This document shows, piece by piece, positions 1-7,746 of a DNA stretch of 64,000 bases. Every line of letters begins with the position of its first letter. Position 1 is the stretch's first letter. Under the pieces are notes generated by a model that was not told the origin of the DNA, made no database searches, and was given only the letters and a program-made list of their open reading frames with translations. The position numbers and the translations under genes are program-made. The stretch is from Flavobacterium frigidarium DSM 17623 (GTDB lineage Bacteria; Bacteroidota; Bacteroidia; Flavobacteriales; Flavobacteriaceae): NCBI RefSeq assembly GCF_000425505.1, contig NZ_AUDO01000009.1:62001-126000 (forward strand), written 5' to 3'.

Positions 1-288
1 AAGATGGCCCCTATTTTACGCCAAGTGTACGAACAAATGTCAGAGCCACGTTGGGTAATCGCTGTTGGAGCTTGTGCTTCCTCAGGAGGTATCTTTGATA
101 CGTACTCTGTATTGCAAGGAATTGACAAAGTAATCCCGGTTGATGTTTACGTACCAGGATGCCCACCAAGACCAGAGCAAATTGTTGATGGTGTAATGAA
201 ATTACAAGAATTAGTAAAAACAGAATCTGTAAGAAGAAGAAGTTCTCCTGAATACCAAGAGTTACTTGCTTCATACAATATCAAATAA
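1..288 (+). CDS. nuoB: NADH-quinone oxidoreductase subunit B (3' part; 5' end lies outside the window)
   Basis: Carries the N2 [4Fe-4S] cluster of complex I, the last iron-sulfur centre before quinone. The reading frame is open to base 1, so the first ATG at base 4 is internal and the N-terminal part is missing. Visible family motifs are GACASSGG, which holds one cluster cysteine, and VPGCPPRPE, which holds the terminal cluster cysteine. It is followed after 5 bases by nuoC in the usual nuo order. The seen part is intact. Identification is secure from motifs and context. Confidence 0.96.
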   Translation, partial: KMAPILRQVYEQMSEPRWVIAVGACASSGGIFDTYSVLQGIDKVIPVDVYVPGCPPRPEQIVDGVMKLQELVKTESVRRRSSPEYQELLASYNIK

Positions 289-293
289 TTGAG

Positions 294-815
294 ATGGCTG
301 TAGAAAATAACGATATTCAAGAAAAATTAACAGCAACATTTGGAGAAGCTGTATCTAATTTTCATCAAGATAGAGACATCTTTACTCTAGAGATTACTGC
401 AGATGTAAATACTGCTGTCATCTTGTTCTTAAAAAATGATCCTGCTTTGCGTTTTCATTTCTTAACCGATTTATGTGGCGTACACTATCCAAAAAACACA
501 GTCGACAGACAGTTTGCAATTGTTTACCACATTCACAATTGGTATGACAACAAACGAATTAAAATAAAAGCATTTATCAATGGGGATAAACCAGAGATAA
601 AATCAATATCAAAAATATTCTTGAGTTCAAACTGGATGGAGAGAGAAACTTATGATTTTTACGGTGTAAATTTCATTGGTCACCCTCAATTAAAGCGAAT
701 TTTGAATATGGACGAAATGATTTCTTTTCCAATGCGAAAAGAATTTCCTCTAGAGGATGGCGGACGTACAGATAAAGACGATCGTTTCTTTGGAAGAACA
801 GTAGACAATTGCTAA
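294..815 (+). CDS. nuoC: NADH-quinone oxidoreductase subunit C
   Basis: Peripheral-arm 30 kDa subunit of complex I, at 173 aa a stand-alone NuoC and not a NuoCD fusion. The family signature is near the C-terminus: ERETYDFYGVNFIGHP, then LKRIL and FPMRKEFPLE. It binds no cofactor and braces NuoB and NuoD at the quinone chamber. It starts 5 bases after nuoB and ends 32 bases before nuoD, inside one operon. Confidence 0.96.
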   Translation: MAVENNDIQEKLTATFGEAVSNFHQDRDIFTLEITADVNTAVILFLKNDPALRFHFLTDLCGVHYPKNTVDRQFAIVYHIHNWYDNKRIKIKAFINGDKPEIKSISKIFLSSNWMERETYDFYGVNFIGHPQLKRILNMDEMISFPMRKEFPLEDGGRTDKDDRFFGRTVDNC

Positions 816-847
816 AAACTCAATATATAATTTTTCACATTCTATAA

Positions 848-2086
848 ATGTCAGAACTATTATTACCACCAGAGCATCGTTATGCTAGAATAATCAAAGA
901 GAAGCTAAATGAAGATGGAAGCGAACTTTCAATCTTAAATTTAGGTCCTACTCACCCTGCTACACACGGTATTTTTCAAAATATCTTATTAATGGATGGG
1001 GAGCGAATTTTAGAAGCTGAACCAACTATTGGTTACATACACCGTGCTTTTGAAAAAATTGCCGAAAACCGTCCGTTTTACCAAATTACGCCTCTTACTG
1101 ACCGTATGAATTATTGCTCCTCTCCTATCAACAATATGGGATGGTGGATGACATTAGAAAAATTATTAAATATTGAAGTACCTAAACGTGCGCAGTATTT
1201 AAGAGTAATTGTAATGGAATTGGCAAGAATTACCGATCATATTATTTGTAACTCCATCTTAGGAGTAGATACGGGAGCGTATACTGGTTTTCTTTATGTA
1301 TTTCAGTTTAGAGAGAAAGTTTACGAAATCTATGAAGAAATTTGTGGTGCTCGTTTAACAACAAATATGGGACGTATAGGTGGCTTTGAAAGAGACTGGT
1401 CTCCAGAAGCTTTTAGAAAGCTAGACGTTTTCTTAGAAGAATTTCCAGCAGCTTGGAAAGAATTTGAAAACTTATTCGAAAGAAATAGAATTTTCATCGA
1501 TAGAACCGTTAATGTAGGAGCAATTACGGCTGAGCAAGCCATGTCTTATGGATTTACAGGCCCTAACTTACGTGCTGCAGGTGTAGATTATGATGTACGT
1601 GTTGCACAACCTTACAGTTCGTACGAAGATTTTGATTTTATAGTTCCTGTAGGAAAATCGGGAGATACTTACGATCGTTTTTGCGTTCGTAATGCCGAAG
1701 TTTGGGAAAGTTTAAGCATTATTCGCCAAGCATTAGAGAAAATGCCAGCCGGTAATGACTACCATGCAGAAGTTCCTGACTACTACCTTCCTCCAAAAGA
1801 AGATGTTTATACAAACATGGAGTCTTTAATCTATCACTTTAAAATTGTTATGGGAGAAGTTCCTGTTCCAGTTGCAGAGATCTACCATCCTGTTGAAGGT
1901 GGTAACGGAGAATTAGGATTCTATTTAGTGACCGATGGAAGCCGTACACCATATAGATTGCACTTTAGAAGACCGTGTTTTATTTATTATCAAGCATACC
2001 CTGAAATGATAAAAGGTGCATTATTATCTGATGCGATAGTTATCTTATCAAGTTTAAATGTTATTGCAGGAGAATTAGACGCATAA
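848..2086 (+). CDS. nuoD: NADH-quinone oxidoreductase subunit D
   Basis: The 49 kDa subunit, which forms the quinone-reduction cavity with NuoB. Seen motifs: LGPTHPATHG near residue 32 (contains the quinone-site histidine), GYIHRAFEK, and DRMNYCSSP. Length 412 aa is normal. The C-terminus ends SLNVIAGELDA; the family usually ends in a conserved D-R, so the final arginine is replaced here by alanine, a small variation. It belongs to the same operon as nuoC and nuoE. Confidence 0.96.
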   Translation: MSELLLPPEHRYARIIKEKLNEDGSELSILNLGPTHPATHGIFQNILLMDGERILEAEPTIGYIHRAFEKIAENRPFYQITPLTDRMNYCSSPINNMGWWMTLEKLLNIEVPKRAQYLRVIVMELARITDHIICNSILGVDTGAYTGFLYVFQFREKVYEIYEEICGARLTTNMGRIGGFERDWSPEAFRKLDVFLEEFPAAWKEFENLFERNRIFIDRTVNVGAITAEQAMSYGFTGPNLRAAGVDYDVRVAQPYSSYEDFDFIVPVGKSGDTYDRFCVRNAEVWESLSIIRQALEKMPAGNDYHAEVPDYYLPPKEDVYTNMESLIYHFKIVMGEVPVPVAEIYHPVEGGNGELGFYLVTDGSRTPYRLHFRRPCFIYYQAYPEMIKGALLSDAIVILSSLNVIAGELDA

Positions 2087-2110
2087 AGATTTCAGATTCA
2101 GAAAAAAAAA

Positions 2111-2641
2111 ATGGAAAGAACACATTACAAACAAGAAATAAATATGACTGAAACTTTGATGTCACGCATCAATGAGTTAATTAGTCATTATCCCGAAGAT
2201 AAAAGAAAATCAGCATTATTACCTGTATTGCACGAGGTTCAAGACGCCCATGAAAACTGGTTGAGTTATGAGCTAATGGATAAGGTGGCTGAAATTCTTC
2301 ATATTTTACCTGTTGAAGTATACGAAGTGGTTACTTTTTATACCATGTATAATACAAAACCTGTTGGGAAATATATGTTTGAATTCTGTCAAACATCTCC
2401 TTGTTGTTTAAAAGGAACCGAAGATCTAATGGATTACACTTGTGAAAAATTAGGTGTAAAAGTAGGTGAAACAACTGCAGACGGACTATTTGAAGTACGT
2501 GGTGTAGAATGTCTAGGTGCTTGCGGATATGCTCCGATGATGCAATTGGGTGATTTTTACAAAGAACACCTTACTGAAGATAAGATTGATCAATTAATCA
2601 CTGATTGTAGAGATAATAAAATAATATTACACGATAAATAA
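2111..2641 (+). CDS. nuoE: NADH-quinone oxidoreductase subunit E
   Basis: The 24 kDa subunit with the N1a [2Fe-2S] cluster, in the NADH-dehydrogenase module. The cluster ligands are visible as C-x4-C (CQTSPC) and C-x3-C (CLGAC). At 176 aa it is typical. The ATG at 2111 follows a run of A residues. An in-frame ATG at 2144 (MTETLM) is the alternative start; I keep the longer form because the extra residues (MERTHYKQ) resemble relatives as I recall them. It ends one base before nuoF starts, so the two are probably translationally coupled. Confidence 0.95.
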   Translation: MERTHYKQEINMTETLMSRINELISHYPEDKRKSALLPVLHEVQDAHENWLSYELMDKVAEILHILPVEVYEVVTFYTMYNTKPVGKYMFEFCQTSPCCLKGTEDLMDYTCEKLGVKVGETTADGLFEVRGVECLGACGYAPMMQLGDFYKEHLTEDKIDQLITDCRDNKIILHDK

Positions 2642-2642
2642 G

Positions 2643-4010
2643 ATGTCAAGAAAAATATTATTAGATAAAATAAACGTACCAGGAATCAAAACCTACGAAG
2701 TATACCGTAAAGAAGGCGGATATGCCTCTGTAGAGAAAGCTATGAAAGCAATGACTCCTGACGAAGTTGTTGAAGAAGTAAAAAAATCAGGCCTTCGTGG
2801 TCGTGGTGGTGCTGGTTTCCCTGCAGGAATGAAATGGAGTTTTATTGATAAAAAATCAGGAAAACCTAGACATTTAGTTTGCAACGCAGATGAATCAGAA
2901 CCAGGAACTTTCAAAGACCGTTATTTGATGGAATTTATTCCTCATTTATTGATCGAAGGGATGATTACTTCTAGTTTTGCTTTGGGTGCAAACCTATCTT
3001 ATATCTACATTCGTGGAGAATATATGTGGGTTTATAAAATATTAGAAAAAGCCATTGCGGAGGCTAAAGCTGCAGGTTGGTTAGGAAAAAATATATTAGG
3101 TACAGGTTACGACTTAGAACTTTATGTTCACTGCGGTGCTGGTGCTTACATTTGTGGTGAAGAGACTGCATTGATTGAATCACTAGAAGGAAAAAGAGGG
3201 AATCCTCGTATCAAGCCACCATTTCCAGCAGTTTCTGGATTGTGGGCTAATCCAACTGTGGTAAACAATGTTGAAACTATCGCTTCGGTGCCATGGATTG
3301 TTAATAATTCTGGTGATGAGTATGCCGCAATAGGAATAGGAAGATCTACGGGAACCAAATTAATTTCTGCTTCAGGACATGTGAAAAACCCTGGTGTTTA
3401 TGAAATCGAATTGGGATTATCTGTTTACGAATTCATGAATTCTGACGAGTATCTTGGCGGAATGAGTTCTGACAGACCTTTGAAAGCATTAGTACCTGGA
3501 GGATCATCAGTGCCAATTTTACCAGCCGATTTGATTTATAAAACGGCAAACGGTGAAGATCGTTTAATGACATATGAGTCTTTAAGCGATGGTGGTTTTG
3601 CAACAGGATCAATGTTAGGTTCAGGTGGATTTATTGTTTACAATGACACTTCTTGCATCGTTAGAAACACATGGAATTTTTCTCGCTTTTACCACCATGA
3701 AAGTTGTGGTCAATGTACTCCTTGCCGTGAAGGTACTGGATGGTTAGAGAAAGTTTTATGGAGAATCGAAAACGGTCAAGGACGTGAAGAAGATATCGAT
3801 TTACTATGGAGTATTCAAAGTAAAATTGAAGGAAACACGATTTGCCCTCTTGGAGACGCAGCTTCATGGCCCGTAGCAGCAGCTATTCGTCATTTTAGAG
3901 ATGAATTTGAATACCATGTTCGCTTCCCTGAAAAAATCAAAAATAGAAATCACTTTGTTGAAGAACCATTTGCTCAAGTTAAGCATTTAGTAACAAAACA
4001 AACAGTTTAA
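2643..4010 (+). CDS. nuoF: NADH-quinone oxidoreductase subunit F
   Basis: Oxidises NADH using FMN and passes electrons to the N3 [4Fe-4S] cluster. The glycine-rich motif RGRGGAGFP is at residues 52-60. The N3 ligands are visible as C355, C358 and C361 (ESCGQCTPCREG) and C401 (TICPLGD). Length 455 aa is normal. Between it and nuoG lies a 93-base gap with inverted repeats, the widest gap of the operon apart from nuoH-nuoI. Confidence 0.97.
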   Translation: MSRKILLDKINVPGIKTYEVYRKEGGYASVEKAMKAMTPDEVVEEVKKSGLRGRGGAGFPAGMKWSFIDKKSGKPRHLVCNADESEPGTFKDRYLMEFIPHLLIEGMITSSFALGANLSYIYIRGEYMWVYKILEKAIAEAKAAGWLGKNILGTGYDLELYVHCGAGAYICGEETALIESLEGKRGNPRIKPPFPAVSGLWANPTVVNNVETIASVPWIVNNSGDEYAAIGIGRSTGTKLISASGHVKNPGVYEIELGLSVYEFMNSDEYLGGMSSDRPLKALVPGGSSVPILPADLIYKTANGEDRLMTYESLSDGGFATGSMLGSGGFIVYNDTSCIVRNTWNFSRFYHHESCGQCTPCREGTGWLEKVLWRIENGQGREEDIDLLWSIQSKIEGNTICPLGDAASWPVAAAIRHFRDEFEYHVRFPEKIKNRNHFVEEPFAQVKHLVTKQTV

Positions 4011-4028
4011 AATAGTTTCAAGTTTCAA

Positions 4029-4092
4029 GTTTTTTTAGTTTCAATACCGGTAATTATCGGGACTGCAACTTTAAACTTTAAACTAAAAAAAC
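4029..4092. repeat. Inverted repeat in the nuoF-nuoG gap
   Basis: A perfect 13-base inverted repeat: GTTTTTTTAGTTT at 4029-4041 and its complement at 4080-4092. Between the arms lies a second, smaller palindrome of the form CCGGTAATTATCGG. Tandem GTTTCAA and TTTAAAC units surround it. As RNA it could form a stem-loop inside the operon transcript just before the nuoG start. A function in mRNA processing or attenuation is inference only. Confidence 0.6.
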
Positions 4093-4103
4093 AATAGTAA
4101 GAA

Positions 4104-5153
4104 ATGAAAGTAACAATAGACGGTCAAGAAATTGAAGTTGAAGCAGGAACAACCATCTTGCAAGCAGCACGTATGATTGGTGGAGAATCAGTTCCTCCAG
4201 CAATGTGTTATTACTCAAAACTAAAAGGAAGCGGTGGAAAATGCCGTTGTTGTTTAGTTGAAGTAGCAAAAGGTAGTGATGCCGACCCAAGACCGATGCC
4301 AAAATTAATGGCTTCGTGCGTAACGGGTTGTATGGACGGAATGGAAGTGAACAGTAAACAATCAGACCGTGTGCGTGAAGCACGTCAATCGGTTACTGAG
4401 TTTTTATTGATTAACCACCCATTAGACTGTCCTGTATGTGATCAAGCTGGAGAATGCGATTTGCAGGATTTAAGTTTTGAACACGGAAAATCAAAAACAC
4501 GTTTTATTGAGGAAAAAAGAACATTTGAACCAGAAGATATTGGTCCGAATATTCAATTGCACATGAACCGTTGTATTTTATGTCAAAGATGTGTACAAGT
4601 TGCAGATCAACTGACAGACAACCGTGTACATGGAGTGATGGATAGAGGAGATCACGCTAACATTTCTACATGTATCTCTAAAGCAATAGATAATGAGTTT
4701 TCTGGAAATATGATTGACGTATGCCCTGTAGGTGCTTTAACTGATAAAACTTTTAGATTTAAATCAAGAGTTTGGTTCAACAAACCGTACAATGCACACA
4801 GAGAATGTACTACTCCAGGGTGTTGTGGTAAAACAACTGTATGGATGTTTGGAGACGAAATTCAAAGGGTTACAGGTCGTAAAGACGTGTACCATGAAGT
4901 AGAAGAGTTCATCTGTAATTCTTGTCGTTTTGAGCATAAGGATCCATCTGACTGGGTTATTGAAGGACCAAGAGAATTTGATAAAGATTCGGTTATCAAT
5001 CAAAACAACTACACACAAAAATTAGATACTGTTCACATCGCAACCGAAGAAGGAATTCTAAAAGGTAGAGAGCAAGACCGTAAAAAAATAAGTATGCCAG
5101 CTATCCCATTGGATAAAGAGCAGGAAGAAATTTTTAAAAAAGGTAATCTTTAG
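4104..5153 (+). CDS. nuoG: NADH-quinone oxidoreductase subunit G, short form (iron-sulfur part only)
   Basis: The 75 kDa-type subunit that wires electrons through the peripheral arm. Visible ligands: C35, C47, C50 and C72 for the N1b [2Fe-2S] cluster; H105, C109, C112 and C118 for the His-Cys3 N3-type cluster; then RCILCQRC and a later DVCPVG for the next [4Fe-4S] cluster. It is only 349 aa, whereas canonical NuoG proteins have 680-900 aa with a molybdopterin-oxidoreductase-like C-terminal domain. That domain is absent here, and nuoH starts 3 bases after the stop, so there is no remnant. From memory, short NuoG proteins are usual in Flavobacteriaceae. Confidence 0.93.
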   Translation: MKVTIDGQEIEVEAGTTILQAARMIGGESVPPAMCYYSKLKGSGGKCRCCLVEVAKGSDADPRPMPKLMASCVTGCMDGMEVNSKQSDRVREARQSVTEFLLINHPLDCPVCDQAGECDLQDLSFEHGKSKTRFIEEKRTFEPEDIGPNIQLHMNRCILCQRCVQVADQLTDNRVHGVMDRGDHANISTCISKAIDNEFSGNMIDVCPVGALTDKTFRFKSRVWFNKPYNAHRECTTPGCCGKTTVWMFGDEIQRVTGRKDVYHEVEEFICNSCRFEHKDPSDWVIEGPREFDKDSVINQNNYTQKLDTVHIATEEGILKGREQDRKKISMPAIPLDKEQEEIFKKGNL

Positions 5154-5156
5154 AAA

Positions 5157-6209
5157 ATGGATAGTACAATTATAATAGAAAAAAGTATCATCATCTTAGT
5201 TGTTTTTGCAATTACGATGCTTATGGCAATGTACTCTACGCTTGCTGAGCGTAAAGTTGCTGCTTGGTTACAAGATCGAATTGGACCCAATAGAGCTGGT
5301 AAAGGAGGTTTACTACAACCACTTGCCGATGGTTTAAAATTATTCTCTAAAGAAGAATTTGAACCAGATACTCCTAACCGATTCTTGTTCTTTGTAGGGC
5401 CTGCAGTTGCTATGAGTACTGCTTTAATGACAAGTGCAGTAATTCCTTGGGGAGATCGTTTTCACCTGTTTGGAAGAGACATTATACTTCAAGCTACAGA
5501 CATAGATGTCGCTTTATTATACGTTTTTGGAGTAATATCAGTAGGTGTTTACGGAATCATGATTGGTGGATGGGCATCTAATAATAAATTCTCATTGATT
5601 GGTGCGATACGTGCTGCGTCACAAATGGTGTCATATGAAGTAGCTATGGGATTATCAATAATTGCCTTATTGATGATGACAGGAACTTTAAGTTTAAGAG
5701 AGATTTCAGCGCAACAACCAGGAATGCATTGGAACGTTTTTTACCAACCACTTTCTTTTCTGATTTTCTTGATTTGTGCTTTTGCAGAAACAAACAGAAC
5801 ACCATTTGACTTGGCAGAATGTGAAACAGAACTTATTGGAGGATACCACACAGAGTACTCTTCTATGAAAATGGGATTCTATTTATTTGCTGAATACGCA
5901 AACATGTTTATCTCTGCTACTATTCTTGCTGTACTGTTCTTTGGAGCTTACAACTATCCAGGAATGGCTTGGGCTGTGGAAAACTGGGGAGTGAACATCG
6001 CTAACGTAATTGGAATTGCAGTGCTATTTGCAAAAATATGTTTCTTTATCTTCTTTTATATGTGGGTAAGATGGACAATCCCAAGATTTAGATACGATCA
6101 ATTGATGCATTTGGGATGGAGAATATTGATTCCGTTGTCGATTATCAATATTATCATTACAGGAATTGTAATTTTGAGAGCTGAAATAGCAGTTTATTTA
6201 GGATTTTAA
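5157..6209 (+). CDS. nuoH: NADH-quinone oxidoreductase subunit H
   Basis: Membrane subunit at the junction of the two arms; it lines the quinone tunnel and starts the proton-path chain. The 350 aa contain about eight hydrophobic segments. Family motifs are AERKVAAWLQDRIGPNRAG near the N-terminus and the charged loop AETNRTPFDLAECETEL. It sits 3 bases after nuoG. The 153-base gap to nuoI holds a dispersed hairpin repeat. Confidence 0.97.
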   Translation: MDSTIIIEKSIIILVVFAITMLMAMYSTLAERKVAAWLQDRIGPNRAGKGGLLQPLADGLKLFSKEEFEPDTPNRFLFFVGPAVAMSTALMTSAVIPWGDRFHLFGRDIILQATDIDVALLYVFGVISVGVYGIMIGGWASNNKFSLIGAIRAASQMVSYEVAMGLSIIALLMMTGTLSLREISAQQPGMHWNVFYQPLSFLIFLICAFAETNRTPFDLAECETELIGGYHTEYSSMKMGFYLFAEYANMFISATILAVLFFGAYNYPGMAWAVENWGVNIANVIGIAVLFAKICFFIFFYMWVRWTIPRFRYDQLMHLGWRILIPLSIINIIITGIVILRAEIAVYLGF

Positions 6210-6268
6210 GACTCCTTACACCCGAGAGGGAAATTAGGAACGAAAATATAATTTATTAAAGAAGAGCC

Positions 6269-6350
6269 TAGCCCTGATAGCAGTGGAAATCCTTTTATTT
6301 TTTACAAAAAAATAAAAGATTGCAACGAATAGCAGGATTCAGCTTCAAAT
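6269..6350 (+). repeat. Dispersed intergenic hairpin repeat, copy 1 (inside the nuo operon)
   Basis: One of four related elements in the window (others at 17903-17980 on -, 30503-30590 and 33843-33948). Conserved left flank TAGCCCTGATAGCAGTGG followed by AAATCC; a central A/T-rich hairpin with arms CTTTTATTTTT and AAAAATAAAAG; conserved right flank GATTGCAACGAATAGCAGGA and a tail AGCTTCAAAT. The unit ATAGCAG occurs once in each flank as a direct repeat. No ORF lies inside. It separates nuoH from nuoI. Confidence 0.8.
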
Positions 6351-6362
6351 AAAAATAATAAA

Positions 6363-6908
6363 ATGTCAATAGAAACCATATCCTTATCAGGAAGAAAAAA
6401 AGTAGTCTCTAATAAAGAGATGACCTTTTTTGAGCGCATGTATCTTATTGCAATTGTCAAGGGTTTGATGATTACAATAAAGCATTTATTTACTAGAAAA
6501 GTAACGATTCAATATCCTGAACAAGTTCGTGAGATGAGTCCCGTTTACCGTGGTCAACATCAATTAAAGCGTGATGAGCAGGGAAGAGAGAATTGTACTG
6601 CTTGTGGATTGTGTGCTTTATCATGTCCTGCTGAGGCCATCACCATGAAGGCGGAAGAACGTAAACCTGATGAAAAACATTTATATAGAGAAGAAAAATA
6701 TGCTTCAATATATGAGATCAACATGTTGCGTTGCATCTTTTGTGGATTGTGTGAAGAGGCTTGTCCCAAAGATGCAATTTACTTGACCACTTCTAAAGTA
6801 TTAGTTCCTTCTAGTTATGAAAGAGAAGATTTTATTTTTGGAAAAGATAGATTGGTTATGCCTTTAGATATCGCAATGCAAAATGCACAACTTAAAAACG
6901 CTAATTAA
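6363..6908 (+). CDS. nuoI: NADH-quinone oxidoreductase subunit I
   Basis: Ferredoxin-like subunit carrying clusters N6a and N6b, which link NuoG to NuoB. Two classical [4Fe-4S] motifs are visible: CTACGLCALSCP and CIFCGLCEEACP. Length 181 aa is typical. Its TAA shares one base with the ATG of nuoJ (TAATG), which indicates translational coupling. The gene is separated from nuoH by the hairpin repeat copy 1, so its expression might depend on read-through of that structure. Confidence 0.97.
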   Translation: MSIETISLSGRKKVVSNKEMTFFERMYLIAIVKGLMITIKHLFTRKVTIQYPEQVREMSPVYRGQHQLKRDEQGRENCTACGLCALSCPAEAITMKAEERKPDEKHLYREEKYASIYEINMLRCIFCGLCEEACPKDAIYLTTSKVLVPSSYEREDFIFGKDRLVMPLDIAMQNAQLKNAN

Positions 6909-7420
6909 TGTCAACAATACTAATTATATTTTGTGTTCTAGCTGCTATTACTTTGGCAACAGCCTTCTTGGCAATTTTTAGTAGAAACCCAATTCACAGT
7001 GCACTGTATCTTGTAATTTGTTTCTTTTCGATTGCAGGTCATTACCTATTACTAAACTCTCAGTTTCTTGCCATTGTTCACGTAATTGTATACTCAGGAG
7101 CTATCATGATTTTGTTTTTATTCACCATCATGTTAATGAACTTGAATAAGGAGAACGAAGTTCACAAACCTAGAATTACTCGTTTAGGAGCAATTGTTTC
7201 TTTTGGATTAATTTGCGTGGTTTTAATCTTGGTTTTCATTAATTCTAAACCAATCGTTGGAGAATATATCACAACTGGAGAAGATTACCAATCGATTAAA
7301 GTATTAGGAAAAGTACTTTTGAATGAATACATGGTTCCGTTTGAATTTGCATCTATATTATTATTAGTAGCAATGATAGGTACCGTTCTATTGTCTAAAA
7401 AAGAAAAAACAGAAAAATAA
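6908..7420 (+). CDS. nuoJ: NADH-quinone oxidoreductase subunit J
   Basis: Small membrane subunit of complex I with about five hydrophobic helices in 170 aa. The conserved region [21 protein letters not shown] corresponds to the helix with the pi-bulge next to the quinone site. It overlaps nuoI and nuoK by one base each (TAATG junctions), so I-J-K are probably translated in a coupled way. Confidence 0.95.
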   Translation: MSTILIIFCVLAAITLATAFLAIFSRNPIHSALYLVICFFSIAGHYLLLNSQFLAIVHVIVYSGAIMILFLFTIMLMNLNKENEVHKPRITRLGAIVSFGLICVVLILVFINSKPIVGEYITTGEDYQSIKVLGKVLLNEYMVPFEFASILLLVAMIGTVLLSKKEKTEK

Positions 7421-7740
7421 TGAACAATATTTTAAACGAAATAGGAATCGAGAACTACATCTTCCTTTCTGTGATACTTTTTAGTATTGGGGTATTTGGA
7501 GTTTTATACAGACGTAATGCAATTATTGTATTTATGTCAATCGAAATCATGTTGAATGCTGTCAATCTTTTATTTGTGGCATTCTCTACTTACCATCAAG
7601 ATGCACAAGGACAAGTATTTGTCTTTTTCTCGATGGCGGTTGCAGCCGCAGAGGTTGCTGTAGGCCTAGCGATACTGGTATCGATATTTAGAAATTTAGG
7701 TTCGATTGATATCAATAATTTAAAAAACTTAAAAGGATAA
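7420..7740 (+). CDS. nuoK: NADH-quinone oxidoreductase subunit K
   Basis: Three-helix membrane subunit of 106 aa (the family usually has about 100). Two membrane glutamates of the proton path are visible: in [12 protein letters not shown] and in [11 protein letters not shown]. It overlaps nuoJ by one base and ends 6 bases before nuoL. Confidence 0.96.
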   Translation: MNNILNEIGIENYIFLSVILFSIGVFGVLYRRNAIIVFMSIEIMLNAVNLLFVAFSTYHQDAQGQVFVFFSMAVAAAEVAVGLAILVSIFRNLGSIDINNLKNLKG

Positions 7741-7746
7741 TAGATA

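Noticed and set aside
2693..2914. Open frames on the strand opposite to nuoF and many other core genes (60-150 codons)
   Set aside because: They lie entirely inside strongly conserved genes, have no promoter and no recognisable protein features; they are by-products of codon use.
4104..5156. NuoG as a frameshifted, truncated gene
   Set aside because: The stop is followed directly by nuoH; no remnant of the C-terminal domain exists in any frame.
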